Of a stretch of 64,000 nucleotides of DNA, positions 43,672 to 53,265 are shown piece after piece; position 1 is the first letter of the stretch; the number at the start of each line of letters is the position of its first letter. The position numbers and the translations under genes were made by a program. The notes below the pieces were generated by a model. The model was not told where the DNA came from. It searched no databases and saw nothing but the letters and a program-made list of their open reading frames with translations. Origin of the DNA: Exiguobacterium sp. Leaf196 (lineage in GTDB: Bacteria; Bacillota; Bacilli; Exiguobacteriales; Exiguobacteriaceae); the NCBI RefSeq assembly GCF_001423965.1, contig NZ_LMPV01000006.1:558001-622000 (forward strand). Reading direction: 5' to 3'.

Positions 43672-44247
43672 ATGTCACTTGCCCGTGTACTACCTTATAC
43701 GAAACAATTACTGGAGTCCGTCATCGAACCTGGTGACTGCGTCGTCGATATGACTGCCGGAAATGGACATGATACGCAGTTCTTAGCAGAATGCGTCGGT
43801 CCAGAAGGTAGAGTCCTTGCGTTCGACGTCCAAGCTCAAGCCATCGAGGAATCGACACGACGTCTCGACGAAGCCGGAATGTTAGAACGTGTCGATCTTT
43901 ATCACGAAAGTCACATCCATGTTGGTGCGCGTCTTTCGGACGAACGACGGCCTGTTCGTGCCGGCGTCTTCAATCTCGGATACTTGCCTGGAAGTGATAA
44001 ATCGATCACGACGACAGGTGAAGAGACGCTTGAAGCACTCGACGCTCTCCTCCCGGTACTTGCACCTGGTGGTCTTGTCGTCCTTGTCGTCTATCACGGT
44101 CATCTTGAAGGAAAACGGGAACGCGATGCTGTCCTAGATTACGTCACAGCCCTTGATCAGCAAGGTTATGCCGTTCTTCAGTACCGCTTCTTGAATCAAC
44201 AGAATCATCCACCGTTCATCATCGCGATCGAGAAAAAAGTGCGCTGA
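43672..44247 (+). CDS. mnmM: tRNA modification methyltransferase MnmM (YtqB)
   Basis: Class I SAM methyltransferase of the YtqB family, 191 residues; recalled work assigns B. subtilis YtqB the last step of mnm5(s2)U34 formation in tRNA. SAM motif VVDMTAGNGHDTQFLAE (about 24-40), FDVQAQ as the acidic strand, and the family motif FNLGYLPGSDKSITT (about 103-117). ATG with GGAG site; extended -10 promoter upstream and terminator downstream, monocistronic. Confidence 0.9.
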   Translation: MSLARVLPYTKQLLESVIEPGDCVVDMTAGNGHDTQFLAECVGPEGRVLAFDVQAQAIEESTRRLDEAGMLERVDLYHESHIHVGARLSDERRPVRAGVFNLGYLPGSDKSITTTGEETLEALDALLPVLAPGGLVVLVVYHGHLEGKRERDAVLDYVTALDQQGYAVLQYRFLNQQNHPPFIIAIEKKVR

Positions 44248-44261
44248 CAGTAGAAATAAAG

Positions 44262-44298
44262 AAGTGATGGCTTCCGCTATGGAAACCATCACTTTTTT
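44262..44298. terminator. Bidirectional terminator (mnmM / hydrolase)
   Basis: 14-bp stem with one mismatch (44262-44275 with 44281-44294), 5-nt loop, six T residues. Confidence 0.9.
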
Positions 44299-45002
44299 CA
44301 TTCTTCGACTAATTTAAAAAACAACAATAATTTTTCCGCAAACCGTGTATTCAACCGTTCAAAGCTGAAATGCGGGAAACCGTGTAGACGTTGTAAGTAA
44401 ATCTGATCGCCACCCATTTTCCGACATACTTCGAGTGTCAGTTTGACGTCTGCGAACTGATCGTCTGGTGCATAAAAACAAGCCAAGTTTACACGAGGCA
44501 GTTTTTTTCGTTCCTCGTCATGTACGACGATCTCTTCTTCGATTTCCCGGTACTGCGCATACGTCAGTTCACCGATGCGAACGGTATCTTCCGTACTTTG
44601 ACCAAACGGCAACGTACCGAGTGGCGCATCAGGACGGAAACGATCAAACGCACTCGCGAAGACTTGTTTGACACCTCCGAGTTGTTTCGACGGATGCCAA
44701 TCAAACAATGGTGAAACGAACGCAAGACTTGCGACTGGTAGTTCATATTCTTGCAACAGACGATTGACGACGAGTGCCCCCATGCTACAGGCGATGATAT
44801 GAATCGGTAGCTTTCGTTTTCCTGCTTCGCGTAATGCTTCTTTTAACAGTTGACCGTGCTCTTCAAACGAAATGCGACGTGGTGCGTCGACGAGTAGCAC
44901 TTCATACTCTCTTTCGAGTACTCGAATCAAAGCTTCACTCGGACGGGCACGCAGTTGTAACGGATAGACTAATACGATGATTCCTGTTGGTTGTTCAACC
45001 AC
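44298..45002 (-). CDS. Alpha/beta hydrolase, unknown substrate
   Basis: 234-residue single-domain alpha/beta hydrolase. The nucleophile elbow is A-C-S-M-G in IIACSMGALVVNRL (about 74-87), with Cys replacing the usual second residue; Asp in FYAPDDQFAD and His in HGFPHFSF complete the probable triad. GTG start at 45002 after AGAGGTG. Esterase, lipase or serine aminopeptidase activity are all possible. Confidence 0.8.
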   Translation of the reverse strand: MVEQPTGIIVLVYPLQLRARPSEALIRVLEREYEVLLVDAPRRISFEEHGQLLKEALREAGKRKLPIHIIACSMGALVVNRLLQEYELPVASLAFVSPLFDWHPSKQLGGVKQVFASAFDRFRPDAPLGTLPFGQSTEDTVRIGELTYAQYREIEEEIVVHDEERKKLPRVNLACFYAPDDQFADVKLTLEVCRKMGGDQIYLQRLHGFPHFSFERLNTRFAEKLLLFFKLVEE

Positions 45003-45060
45003 AAACTCACCTCTTCACTTCATACTTCCTTTTCACGATACCTTATTTCAAACGCAAACG

Positions 45061-45080
45061 AAACCGTCCCGAGACGGATT
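45061..45080 (-). terminator. Short terminator after the GNAT gene
   Basis: CCGTC/GACGG stem with a 4-nt loop, then TTTCGTTT on the minus strand. Short, so only moderate support. Confidence 0.5.
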
Positions 45081-45569
45081 TCACGAGGCAACATGGCGAA
45101 GACGAACGACTGATTCCGCTTGCCCAAACACTTCTTCCGTCATCTCACTAAGTTCTTCAAAACCAAATGAGGTCAGGAATTGACGCGCTTTATAGTTACG
45201 TGCTTCCACGTAGACTTCGAGTGGGACGGCTCCTTGTCGTTCGAGTTCACGAATCAGACGTCTTCCGATTCCGTTTTGCTGATATTCCGGCAAGACGTAA
45301 AGCCGAATGATTTCCCATGTTCCTTCGACATCAACAGCATGAATGAAACCGACGATTTCCTCGTCGATGATTCCGACATAAAAATACTCTCCCCGTGCTT
45401 CTTCCGCCGTCCGGATCGCACGAACGACTTCTTCTTGCGGATACGCCTCCTGCACGAAATGCGCTTTCGAACGTTCGGAATAGATTTCTTCATACGTATC
45501 CAACCAAGATGTGATAGCAATGTCATGAATACGTCCTGCATCAGCTGGAATAGCTTCGCGTATTTCCAT
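45081..45569 (-). CDS. GNAT-family N-acetyltransferase
   Basis: 162-residue GNAT. The acetyl-CoA motif is in LYVLPEYQQNGIGRRLIREL (about 90-109), preceded by GFIHAVDVEGTWEI and followed by YVEARNYKARQFLTSFGFEEL, all typical of the family. Substrate unknown. A run of seven G residues forms the ribosome site. Not linked to neighbours. Confidence 0.9.
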   Translation of the reverse strand: MEIREAIPADAGRIHDIAITSWLDTYEEIYSERSKAHFVQEAYPQEEVVRAIRTAEEARGEYFYVGIIDEEIVGFIHAVDVEGTWEIIRLYVLPEYQQNGIGRRLIRELERQGAVPLEVYVEARNYKARQFLTSFGFEELSEMTEEVFGQAESVVRLRHVAS

Positions 45570-45662
45570 AATCGGACCCCCCCTTTATACTCATACAAAT
45601 CGACTCATGTACTTTTACCCTTTTCTAGAAAAAACATTCGTTTCCTGCAAAGTTCCGCGGAA

Positions 45663-45704
45663 ACAAAAAAGCCCGAAAACCCACATAGGATTTCCGGACT
45701 TTTT
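45663..45704 (-). terminator. metK terminator
   Basis: Long, slightly imperfect hairpin on the minus strand (AAAAAGTCCGGAAATCC with its near-complement), 5-nt loop, followed by six T residues; overlaps the metK stop region. Confidence 0.85.
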
Positions 45705-45706
45705 GA

Positions 45707-46915
45707 TTATGCGAAACGTTTTGCTTGTTCTTCAAGAACTGCTGCTTTATCTGTTTGCTCCCATGGAAGCTCAACATCTGTACGACCGAAGTGACCGTAT
45801 GCAGCTGTTTGACGATAGATCGGACGACGGAGATCAAGCATGTTGATGATTCCAGCTGGACGAAGATCGAAGTTTTCAGCAACCAATTCGACGAGTTGTG
45901 CTTCAGGAAGTTTTCCTGTGCCGAATGTATCAACTGCGATTGATACAGGGTGCGCGACACCGATTGCGTACGCAAGTTGAACTTCTGCTTTGTCTGCAAG
46001 ACCTGCAGCAACGAGGTTCTTCGCGACGTAACGTGCTGCGTATGCAGCTGAACGGTCGACTTTTGTTGGATCTTTACCTGAGAATGCTCCACCGCCGTGG
46101 CGTGCGTATCCACCATACGTATCAACGATGATCTTACGACCAGTCAATCCAGCATCTCCTTGTGGTCCGCCAATGACGAAACGACCAGTTGGGTTGATGA
46201 AGAATTTCGTTGCTGCGTCGATGTATTCAGCCGGGATGACCGGTGTGATGACGTGTTCTTTCAAATCAGCTTGGATTTGCTCAAGCGTAACTTCTTCCGC
46301 ATGTTGTGTCGAGATGACGATCGTATCGACACGAACCGGCTCGTTGTTCTCGTTGTATTCGACCGTGACTTGTGTTTTTCCGTCCGGACGAAGGTAGTCG
46401 AGTTGACCGTTTTTACGCACTTCTGCCAAACGGCGTGCGAGACGGTGCGAAAGCGAAATTGGAAGTGGCATGAGTTCTGGTGTTTCTTTCGTTGCGTAAC
46501 CGAACATAAGACCTTGGTCTCCTGCACCGATTGCATCGATTTCTGCATCAGACATGCTACCTTCACGTGCTTCAAGCGCTTGGTCGACACCAAGAGCGAT
46601 ATCTGCTGATTGCTCATCGATCGATGTCAATACAGCACATGTATCCGCATCGAAACCGTATTTCGCGCGTGTGTAGCCGATTTCACGAATCGTTTCACGA
46701 ACGACTTTTGGAATGTCGACGTAAGTGGATGTCGTGATCTCACCTGCAACGAGAACGAGACCTGTTGTAACAGAAGTTTCTGCCGCAACACGTGCGTTTG
46801 GATCCGCTGCAAGAATCGCATCGAGGATTGAATCCGAAATTTGGTCACAGATTTTATCTGGATGACCTTCAGTGACTGACTCCGACGTGAATAGTCGGCG
46901 ATTAAGGTTTGTCAT
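45707..46915 (-). CDS. metK: S-adenosylmethionine synthetase MetK
   Basis: Makes SAM from methionine and ATP. 402 residues. Motifs: GHPDK (17-21), [12 protein letters not shown] (near 116-127), [16 protein letters not shown] (glycine-rich phosphate loop) and the C-terminal YGHFGRTD. The ATG at 46915 has GGGAGGG 7 nt upstream; a 90-nt in-frame extension runs through the riboswitch expression platform and was rejected. Controlled by a SAM-I riboswitch under a strong promoter. Divergent from pckA, as in B. subtilis. Confidence 0.98.
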   Translation of the reverse strand: MTNLNRRLFTSESVTEGHPDKICDQISDSILDAILAADPNARVAAETSVTTGLVLVAGEITTSTYVDIPKVVRETIREIGYTRAKYGFDADTCAVLTSIDEQSADIALGVDQALEAREGSMSDAEIDAIGAGDQGLMFGYATKETPELMPLPISLSHRLARRLAEVRKNGQLDYLRPDGKTQVTVEYNENNEPVRVDTIVISTQHAEEVTLEQIQADLKEHVITPVIPAEYIDAATKFFINPTGRFVIGGPQGDAGLTGRKIIVDTYGGYARHGGGAFSGKDPTKVDRSAAYAARYVAKNLVAAGLADKAEVQLAYAIGVAHPVSIAVDTFGTGKLPEAQLVELVAENFDLRPAGIINMLDLRRPIYRQTAAYGHFGRTDVELPWEQTDKAAVLEEQAKRFA

Positions 46916-46982
46916 GTATGACCCTCCCAAAAAAGAATTTGACGGTGTACTCATTTCCCCTAGTTGAGTGGGACGGTAAAAT

Positions 46983-47172
46983 GAAAAAAACCTTTCCAAG
47001 TCCAAAAAATGGTCAGGGAAAGGTTGTGCGTTCTTCCTTTACCCTCTTATCGTTCGAAGTGTTTACTTCGCTTCAGGAGAGCACCTTTTCCCTCATTAAT
47101 ATATGAATTAATGTAGGACGGTTGCCGGGTTTCTTCGGGCCTTGTTCCCTCCACCTGCTCAGAATAAGAGTA
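46983..47172 (-). promoter_or_regulatory. SAM-I (S-box) riboswitch of metK
   Basis: Aptamer on the minus strand from about 47170 to 47044, closed by P1 CTCTTAT/ATAAGAG. The S-box core GGTGGAGGGA and CCCGGCAACC are present. The expression platform is a terminator AACCTTTCC/GGAAAGGTT (46989-46997 with 47017-47025) with a T run. High SAM should stop metK transcription. Confidence 0.95.
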
Positions 47173-47187
47173 TCCGTTACGAATTAC

Positions 47188-47216
47188 ATGATATAAAGTT
47201 GTACCTACTCTGTCAA
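47188..47216 (-). promoter_or_regulatory. metK promoter
   Basis: Minus strand perfect TTGACA (47211-47216), 17-bp spacer, TATCAT (47188-47193), just before the riboswitch. Confidence 0.8.
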
Positions 47217-47272
47217 GCAAGGTTTCAAATTCTAGTCGAAACTTTTTAAAAGAGATGTTAAACTATTAATGC

Positions 47273-47286
47273 TGAAAGCGTTTCCA
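47273..47286 (+). promoter_or_regulatory. cre site upstream of pckA
   Basis: TGAAAGCGTTTCCA matches the cre consensus at 13 of 14 positions. It lies about 30 bp upstream of the pckA -35 and 57 bp upstream of the metK -35. Confidence 0.65.
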
Positions 47287-47315
47287 GATAAATAGAAATC
47301 AGCACCAGAAAATGA

Positions 47316-47362
47316 TTGCGCTCCCTTTAGTATGTCATATATAATGAATGTGTCATACTAAA
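47316..47362 (+). promoter_or_regulatory. pckA promoter with two CcpN-like boxes
   Basis: TTGCGC (47316-47321), 18-bp spacer, TATAAT (47340-47345). Two boxes fit the CcpN pattern TRTGHYATAYW exactly: TATGTCATATA (47331-47341) and TGTGTCATACT (47349-47359). The first overlaps the -10. In addition TTTAGTATG (47326-47334) and CATACTAAA (47354-47362) form a perfect 9-bp inverted repeat. CcpN represses gluconeogenic genes on glucose in B. subtilis; ccpN is not in the window. Confidence 0.75.
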
Positions 47363-47404
47363 TGCAGTGAGCCAAAACCAACGTAGGGGAAAGGTGGGGT
47401 CAGG

Positions 47405-48973
47405 ATGCCGATGACGGTCCTGAATATCGAAGAACTACTCAAGAAAGAGCATGTGTTCAAACAACTATCTGTTGCTGAACTTGTCGAACATGCGATTCGA
47501 AACGAAGAAGGTGTCCTTGCTGAGAACGGCGCACTATCTGTAGAAACGGGGAAATTTACAGGTCGTTCACCAAAAGATAAGTTCATCGTCCGTGATTCTT
47601 CCTGCGAGTCTCACATCGATTGGGGTCATGTTAACCAACCGATGGATGGAGACAAATTTGAACAATTGTTACAAAAGGTTCTTCGTTACATGAACGAAGC
47701 CGATCAGCTCTACTACACAGAAGCTGCTGCTGGGGCAGATACGCACTTCACCCTTCCGGTTCGTGTGCTCACACAATACGCTTGGCATAACCTGTTTGCC
47801 AAACAACTCTTTTTACGCGAGTATCCTGAAGTGGCTGCCTTCGAACCGTTCACGGTCGTCTACGCGCCACATTTCAAAGCAGATCCTACCGTTGACGGAA
47901 CGAATTCCGAGACATTCATCGCCATGTCGTTTGAACACCGGATCGTCTTGATCGGCGGAACCGAATATGCGGGCGAAATCAAAAAATCGATTTTTTCCGT
48001 CATGAACTACCTCTTACCACAAGAAAATGTCCTTTCGATGCACTGTTCAGCAAACGTCGGACACGAAGGCGACGTCGCCTTGTTCTTCGGTCTATCCGGT
48101 ACTGGTAAGACCACCCTGTCAGCAGACGATAGCCGTCAATTGATCGGTGACGATGAGCATGGTTGGTCGCATGACGGCGTCTTCAACATTGAAGGTGGAT
48201 GTTATGCGAAGACGGTCAATCTGTCACGCGAAAAAGAACCGCAAATTTTTGATGCGATCCGTTTCGGAACTGTCCTTGAAAACGTCGTGCTCGATGAATC
48301 TCGTCATCCTGATTACGATGACACATCGTTGACAGAAAATACACGTGCTGCTTATCCGATCACAGCGATCGATAACATCGCTGTTCCATCACGGGCTGGT
48401 CATCCGAAGACGATTGTCTTCTTGACGGCTGATGCGTATGGCGTCTTGCCTCCGATCAGTAAATTGACGAAAGAACAAGCGATGTATCATTTCCTATCAG
48501 GTTATACATCAAAACTTGCTGGAACAGAGCGTGGTATCACGGAACCGGAAGCAACGTTCTCGACATGCTTCGGTTCACCATTTCTTCCACTGATACCTGA
48601 AAAGTATGCGACGATGCTCGGAGAACTGATTGATCGTCACGGTGTGACCGTTTATCTCGTCAACACAGGCTGGACAGGCGGTGCTTACGGGACAGGTAGT
48701 CGAATGAAGCTATCGTATACACGGACGATGGTCAACGCTGCCGTCAACGGAACACTTGCAGCGATTCCAACAGAAGAGCACCCAATCTTCGGACTTCATA
48801 TGCCACTTGAAGTTCCTGGTGTTCCAAGTGAATTACTCAATCCGGTACGCGTCTGGTCAAATCCTGACGAATACAACACACAAGCGCGTTCGCTTGCTGA
48901 GAAATTCCAACATAATTTCCTTCGTTTCGAAAGTGCGACGGATGCGATCAAGTCAGCAGGTCCATGTCTATAA
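47405..48973 (+). CDS. pckA: PEP carboxykinase (ATP) PckA
   Basis: Gluconeogenic enzyme converting oxaloacetate and ATP to PEP. 522 residues (527 in B. subtilis). P-loop GLSGTGKTT (229-237), metal/nucleotide motif [12 protein letters not shown] after it, substrate-site RSPKDKF (54-60) and [16 protein letters not shown] downstream. The ATG follows GGTGGGG. Control region carries CcpN-like boxes and cre. Divergent from metK, terminates against the EAL gene. Confidence 0.97.
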   Translation: MPMTVLNIEELLKKEHVFKQLSVAELVEHAIRNEEGVLAENGALSVETGKFTGRSPKDKFIVRDSSCESHIDWGHVNQPMDGDKFEQLLQKVLRYMNEADQLYYTEAAAGADTHFTLPVRVLTQYAWHNLFAKQLFLREYPEVAAFEPFTVVYAPHFKADPTVDGTNSETFIAMSFEHRIVLIGGTEYAGEIKKSIFSVMNYLLPQENVLSMHCSANVGHEGDVALFFGLSGTGKTTLSADDSRQLIGDDEHGWSHDGVFNIEGGCYAKTVNLSREKEPQIFDAIRFGTVLENVVLDESRHPDYDDTSLTENTRAAYPITAIDNIAVPSRAGHPKTIVFLTADAYGVLPPISKLTKEQAMYHFLSGYTSKLAGTERGITEPEATFSTCFGSPFLPLIPEKYATMLGELIDRHGVTVYLVNTGWTGGAYGTGSRMKLSYTRTMVNAAVNGTLAAIPTEEHPIFGLHMPLEVPGVPSELLNPVRVWSNPDEYNTQARSLAEKFQHNFLRFESATDAIKSAGPCL

Positions 48974-48999
48974 AAAAAAGAGCCTCAGGGCTCTTTTTT
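48972..48999. terminator. Bidirectional terminator (pckA / EAL-HDOD gene)
   Basis: AAAAAGAGCC / GGCTCTTTTT stem with a 4-nt loop and long A and T runs. Confidence 0.9.
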
Positions 49000-50253
49000 T
49001 TATAGAATGGCATCTGTCTCTTCTTGAAGATGCATCTCTTTTTGCATAAGCCACTCCTGACTTTCCGTCAGTAACGCATATGCTCGCGAAAGTGATACAC
49101 CTAACCGTTGACTGAGCAATTCGAACTGTTCGAAATCACCGCGATCTGCGCTGATCGCAAGCACTAGACAATCCCGGAACGGATGGTCTTTTCCTTGGAG
49201 GACAATCTTCAAGGAATCCTCGATTGGCAATTGATCGATGATGTCGTCAATATCAACGGACAATAACGCATCGATATGCGATAACAAGCCGATCATATAG
49301 GCACTCTCTTGTTGCAGCGTCCTTGTTTCTGTTGCAAACAACTCACAGAGCTTTGCGCAATGTAAGGAAGAACGCAGCAACTCATTCGACCATTCATAAG
49401 GACTTGCGAGCTTCATTTCACGTAAGACAATCAACGAAATCCAGCTTTTAAGTTGAGCGAAGCCAAGTAGTGAGATCGCTTGACGAACGGAACTAACTGT
49501 ATTGCGTAATCCCACTCCCGGAGAATTGATTAGTTGTAATACCTGGATGCTGATATACGGATTGGCTTCGATTTCATCAATGACTTCATCGTACTTCTCA
49601 TCCGTATCAAGCCACTTCAGCATCTTTAACAACACCGGCAATTGTGGTGGAACAGCTTTCCCTTTCATCAGCATCGGTTTAGCATAAAAATAGCCTTGGA
49701 ACCAGTCATACCCCATATCAAGACAACGTGTATGGTCCTCGTGCGTCTCGACACGTTCAGCAAGCATCTTAATATGAGGATAATTACGTCGAACGATATG
49801 CAAAATGGCACTTTGCTCGCGAGGGGAAATTGCCTCGATGTCGATTTTAATTAAATCGATCAACGCAAACAATTCCGCTCCGTGCTGTCGAAGTAAATCT
49901 GTCACAAAATCATCAAGTGCTAATGTGAAGCCTGCTTCTTTCCAACTATGCAGAACAGACAACATTTCAGTATCAATATCAACTGTCTCTAAAATTTCAA
50001 TGACGAATCGGTTAGGATCTAAATAATGAATCAGATCACTTTTCAACAAATCTGACGTAAAGTTGACGAAAAGTTTTTTTCCTTCCGCGACATGTTCCAC
50101 CCCCATATGGACGAGTGTATTCGTCAATACATCCATCGTCGCTAAATCCCCATCAAAAATAGTCATTTGTTCAATCGAACGATACAATAATTCAAATGCA
50201 TCAATTGATCCAACTCGATTAACGATGGGTTGACGTGCTAATAAGATATCCAT
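49000..50253 (-). CDS. EAL-HDOD protein (YuxH-like)
   Basis: 417 residues: EAL-type domain (about 1-205) and HDOD domain (about 215-400). The EAL domain keeps the first Glu (FELLYRS), Asn in VNFTSDLL, Glu in EILE, DD in LDDF, Lys-x-Asp in IKID, Glu in AERVET and Gln in WFQGYF, but the loop after DDF reads DDFVTD instead of DDFGTG. c-di-GMP hydrolysis is therefore uncertain; it may bind only. HDOD domains usually act in signalling. Homologous to the YuxH/PdeH type by arrangement. A TGATATAAT extended -10 precedes it. Confidence 0.85.
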   Translation of the reverse strand: MDILLARQPIVNRVGSIDAFELLYRSIEQMTIFDGDLATMDVLTNTLVHMGVEHVAEGKKLFVNFTSDLLKSDLIHYLDPNRFVIEILETVDIDTEMLSVLHSWKEAGFTLALDDFVTDLLRQHGAELFALIDLIKIDIEAISPREQSAILHIVRRNYPHIKMLAERVETHEDHTRCLDMGYDWFQGYFYAKPMLMKGKAVPPQLPVLLKMLKWLDTDEKYDEVIDEIEANPYISIQVLQLINSPGVGLRNTVSSVRQAISLLGFAQLKSWISLIVLREMKLASPYEWSNELLRSSLHCAKLCELFATETRTLQQESAYMIGLLSHIDALLSVDIDDIIDQLPIEDSLKIVLQGKDHPFRDCLVLAISADRGDFEQFELLSQRLGVSLSRAYALLTESQEWLMQKEMHLQEETDAIL

Positions 50254-50291
50254 CGTTCTCCTGCCCCCTCCATTGTCCTCAGATGGTTTCT

Positions 50292-50300
50292 ATTATATCA
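50292..50300 (-). promoter_or_regulatory. Promoter of the EAL-HDOD gene
   Basis: Minus strand TGATATAAT, an extended -10, 40 bp upstream of the start; no good -35. Confidence 0.55.
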
Positions 50301-50387
50301 AAGTTTACTTTTTAGGAGATTATTGTTTTTTACAATGTATCAATGGTCTGTTTTTTCAATCTCTATGCTTCATCTTCCAAAATACAA

Positions 50388-50417
50388 AAAGCAATACGAC
50401 AAACGTCGTATTGCTTG
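50388..50417 (-). terminator. ytmA terminator
   Basis: Perfect 12-bp stem AAGCAATACGAC/GTCGTATTGCTT (50390-50401 with 50406-50417), 4-nt loop, T run on the minus strand. Confidence 0.93.
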
Positions 50418-50419
50418 AA

Positions 50420-51184
50420 TCATGTATCATATCGGTTCCAAATGCCTGTCTCGAACCAAGTCAAAATATCACGCGTCACACGTAATTTTTCATGGATCGG
50501 GAACTGATGTGCATACGCATAAGTCTGAAGCAGGGTTTGGTCGGGATGACGTGCAGCATAAGCCGTCGCATGTCGTAAACGAACGTTCTCATCATACGCA
50601 CCGTGAATCAATAATACTTCACCTTGAGGAGCGACATGAAGCGGCGAGCGCACCTTATACGCCTCAGGTACGGTGTCTGGTGTCCCCCCCGTATAGCGAC
50701 GCAACATTTTTTGCATCGTCTTCTGCTCCTCGTAAGTCCATGTCAACTCGGTCACGCCTGCCCACGACACCGTCCGCGAAACTGGACGATGATGAGCCAG
50801 GAGTAATGCCATTTGCCCCCCACGAGAAAATCCGAATGCATGAACATGCGAGACACGTTGTTGCAACCAATCGAAAGCACTGCATGCGTCTTCGACATCC
50901 CGATGTCCGAAATCTTCTTTTCCTGTTCCGCCTAAGTTTCCCCGATAGAAAGGTGCCATGACGAAAAAACCAGCCTGCGCAAACGCGAGCAGCCGTGTCG
51001 GTCGAACCATTCCGATAGATCGTGTGCCACCTCGCAAGTAGAGAATCCCCTGTCCGTTCGCGACTTGCGGAAGTACGATATAGGCACCGACGCGCTCCCC
51101 GTCTGTCGTCGTATAGAACATCCGAAACGTCCGAAACGGACCTTGCCGCGGAAGTTCAAACCAATCGGCGTTCGCTAAGTACAC
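50420..51184 (-). CDS. ytmA: Alpha/beta hydrolase YtmA (S9-like)
   Basis: 254-residue hydrolase of the prolyl-oligopeptidase/dienelactone hydrolase type. Nucleophile elbow GFSRGGQMA (about 118-126), late Asp in IHGAYDENVRLRHA, His in YAYAHQFPIHE. Substrate unknown. The GTG start at 51184 lies inside ytkD (29-bp overlap) with no clear ribosome site, so translation may depend on coupling. In B. subtilis ytmA is also near pckA and ytkD. Confidence 0.85.
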   Translation of the reverse strand: MYLANADWFELPRQGPFRTFRMFYTTTDGERVGAYIVLPQVANGQGILYLRGGTRSIGMVRPTRLLAFAQAGFFVMAPFYRGNLGGTGKEDFGHRDVEDACSAFDWLQQRVSHVHAFGFSRGGQMALLLAHHRPVSRTVSWAGVTELTWTYEEQKTMQKMLRRYTGGTPDTVPEAYKVRSPLHVAPQGEVLLIHGAYDENVRLRHATAYAARHPDQTLLQTYAYAHQFPIHEKLRVTRDILTWFETGIWNRYDT

Positions 51185-51629
51185 GGAGTGTCTCTGGAAG
51201 GACGCGGTCCTTCATCATGAAACTGTATTGTCGGTTCGTATCGAGACGATCAGGGAGTTCCTCGAACAGAAAAGCACCATCTGTTTCATCTACAGCCAAA
51301 TGGGATGACAGCGATTCGATTTGCGCGAAGTAGATATTTTTAATGATCGTATCCCCTTTTCCGGCAACACGATATTGCCCGATGTACTTCAAGGAATCGA
51401 TTTTTCCGCCTGTCTCTTCCATCACTTCACGACGTGCGGCTTCTTCTGCCGTTTCACCCGGTTCAACCTTCCCACCCGGAAATTCATATCCGCGTTGCTT
51501 ATGATGGGTCAGCAACCATTTCCCTTCGTACACGGCAATGACCCACACATGTAGAGGGCGATCCGAGAACGGATGGTCCTCAAAACTTAACTCCACTTGA
51601 TTTTGATAATAATCCAAGAATGTAATCAC
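51156..51629 (-). CDS. ytkD: NUDIX phosphohydrolase YtkD
   Basis: 157-residue Nudix hydrolase; the B. subtilis protein degrades 8-oxo-dGTP (antimutator). Nudix box GGKVEPGETAEEAARREVMEE (23-residue element, all catalytic Glu and Arg in place), following GYEFP. The start chosen is GTG at 51629 with GAGGTG 7 nt upstream, giving (M)ITFLDYYQN as in B. subtilis YtkD (MYEFKDYYQN); the longer reading lacks a site. Overlaps ytmA. Confidence 0.92.
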   Translation of the reverse strand: MITFLDYYQNQVELSFEDHPFSDRPLHVWVIAVYEGKWLLTHHKQRGYEFPGGKVEPGETAEEAARREVMEETGGKIDSLKYIGQYRVAGKGDTIIKNIYFAQIESLSSHLAVDETDGAFLFEELPDRLDTNRQYSFMMKDRVLPETLRVLSERRLV

Positions 51630-51751
51630 GTACGTGCACCTCATTTCTTCTTCTAACTTCACTTTACCTGTTTCACGGGTATTCTAAAAGTGAAAACGCT
51701 AGGATTGCCTATAAATCTGGAAAATGATTACTCGTCCTCATCTCGTGAACG

Positions 51752-51794
51752 TAAAAAAAACAGCCGATGTTCCACTAAGGAACAATCGACTGTC
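51752..51794 (-). terminator. pgi terminator
   Basis: Imperfect hairpin on the minus strand (ACAG-CGAT-GTTCC with complement), 5-nt loop, followed by seven T residues. Confidence 0.85.
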
Positions 51795-51802
51795 GTTTTG
51801 TA

Positions 51803-53152
51803 TTACTTCAAACGTGCTTCGAGTTCTGCTTTTTCTGCTTCGAATCCTGGTTTTCCAAGAAGAGCGAACATATTTTTCTTGTACGCTTCGACGCCTGGCT
51901 GATCGAATGGATTTACTCCAAGGAGGTAACCACTCATCGCACATGCTTTTTCGAAGAAGTAGAACAGGAATCCGAGGTGATACGGTGTCATCTCTGGAAG
52001 TTCGACTGTCAGGTTCGGAACTTGTCCGTCCGTGTGCGCAAGCAATGTGCCTTCTGCTGCCTTATCGTTGACGAACTGAATCGACTGTCCTGCGAGGAAG
52101 TTCAATCCATCAAGGTCCTGAGCGTCTTCTTCAATCGTCAACGCGTGACGCGCTTGTCCGACTTTAATGACTGTCTCAAACAGATCACGACGACCTTCTT
52201 GGACATATTGTCCCATTGAATGAAGATCGGTCGAGAAATCAACTGCTGCTGGGAAGATACCTTTGAAGTCTTTTCCTTCAGATTCGCCGTACAATTGCTT
52301 CCACCACTCTGATACGTAATGAAGTGCTGGTTCGTAGTTGACGAGTAGCTCAATCGTTTTCCCTTTCGCATACAATGCATTTCGGACGACTGCGTATTGG
52401 TACGCTTCGTTGTCAGCTAGGTTTTCGCTCGCGTAGCGCTCTTGTGCGTCACGTGCCCCTTGCATTAACTCTTCGATCGAAATTCCTGCTGCTGCGATCG
52501 GTAATAGACCAACTGGCGTTAACACAGAGAAACGTCCGCCGACATCATCTGGAATAACGAATGTTTCGTATCCTTCAGAATCTGCGAGTGTTTTTAATGC
52601 ACCGCGGGCTTTGTCCGTTGTTGCGTAAATCCGGTGTTTCGCTTCTGCTTTACCGTACTTTTCTTCCATGAATGCTTTCAAGAGACGGAACGAGATTGCT
52701 GGTTCTGTCGTCGTACCTGATTTCGAGATAATGTTGACCGATACATCTTTTCCTTCAAGTACTTCAAATAAATCATGCAGATACGTTGATGAGATATTAT
52801 GCCCTGCATAGATGATTTGTGGTGCTTTACGCTCGTCTTTTGATAACAAGTTATGGAATGAGTGTCCAAGCATCTCGATTGCCGCACGTGCACCGAGATA
52901 CGAACCGCCGATTCCGACGACTAGCAACACATCAGAATCCGACTTGATTTTTTCTGCAGACGCTTGGATACGTGCAAACTCCGCTTGATCGTAGTTCGTC
53001 GGAAGATCTACCCATCCTAAGAAATCACTTCCTGCACCTGTTCCTGCATGAATCGCATGGTGGAGCGTCTTTACGGTCTCCGTCATGTGTTCTACTTCAT
53101 GTTGACCTACGAATTGTAGGGCTTTCGAATAATCAAAACGTACTGTTGACAT
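51803..53152 (-). CDS. pgi: Glucose-6-phosphate isomerase Pgi
   Basis: Glycolytic isomerase of glucose 6-phosphate and fructose 6-phosphate. 449 residues (450 in B. subtilis). Key stretches: [28 protein letters not shown] (phosphate binding), the Glu region in [11 protein letters not shown] and the late helix with the catalytic His and Lys ([25 protein letters not shown]). The start at 53152 has GGAGG 8 nt upstream; the longer in-frame reading crosses a terminator hairpin. Confidence 0.97.
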   Translation of the reverse strand: MSTVRFDYSKALQFVGQHEVEHMTETVKTLHHAIHAGTGAGSDFLGWVDLPTNYDQAEFARIQASAEKIKSDSDVLLVVGIGGSYLGARAAIEMLGHSFHNLLSKDERKAPQIIYAGHNISSTYLHDLFEVLEGKDVSVNIISKSGTTTEPAISFRLLKAFMEEKYGKAEAKHRIYATTDKARGALKTLADSEGYETFVIPDDVGGRFSVLTPVGLLPIAAAGISIEELMQGARDAQERYASENLADNEAYQYAVVRNALYAKGKTIELLVNYEPALHYVSEWWKQLYGESEGKDFKGIFPAAVDFSTDLHSMGQYVQEGRRDLFETVIKVGQARHALTIEEDAQDLDGLNFLAGQSIQFVNDKAAEGTLLAHTDGQVPNLTVELPEMTPYHLGFLFYFFEKACAMSGYLLGVNPFDQPGVEAYKKNMFALLGKPGFEAEKAELEARLK

Positions 53153-53187
53153 GCCATCGTCCTCCTTATTCATTCGCAACGAAATGC

Positions 53188-53224
53188 GACCTTCCTTTTC
53201 ATTAAAACGCAAGAAGGAAGGTCG
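53188..53224 (-). terminator. Hairpin between yugJ and pgi
   Basis: Perfect 11-bp stem CGACCTTCCTT/AAGGAAGGTCG (53188-53198 with 53214-53224) with a 15-nt loop. It follows yugJ by 40 bp; the minus-strand T tract is poor (GCATTTCGTT), so it may be a partial terminator or mRNA stabiliser. Confidence 0.6.
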
Positions 53225-53265
53225 TTCAAGTCTTTTGTGAAAAGATTAGCAAATGTTACGAGTTG

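Noticed and set aside
46915-47005. 90-nt N-terminal extension of metK
   Set aside because: It reads through the riboswitch terminator; the ATG at 46915 has a strong site and gives the normal MetK start.
50422-50961. 179-codon plus-strand frame opposite ytmA
   Set aside because: Antisense to a well-supported hydrolase gene, no ribosome site or known domain.
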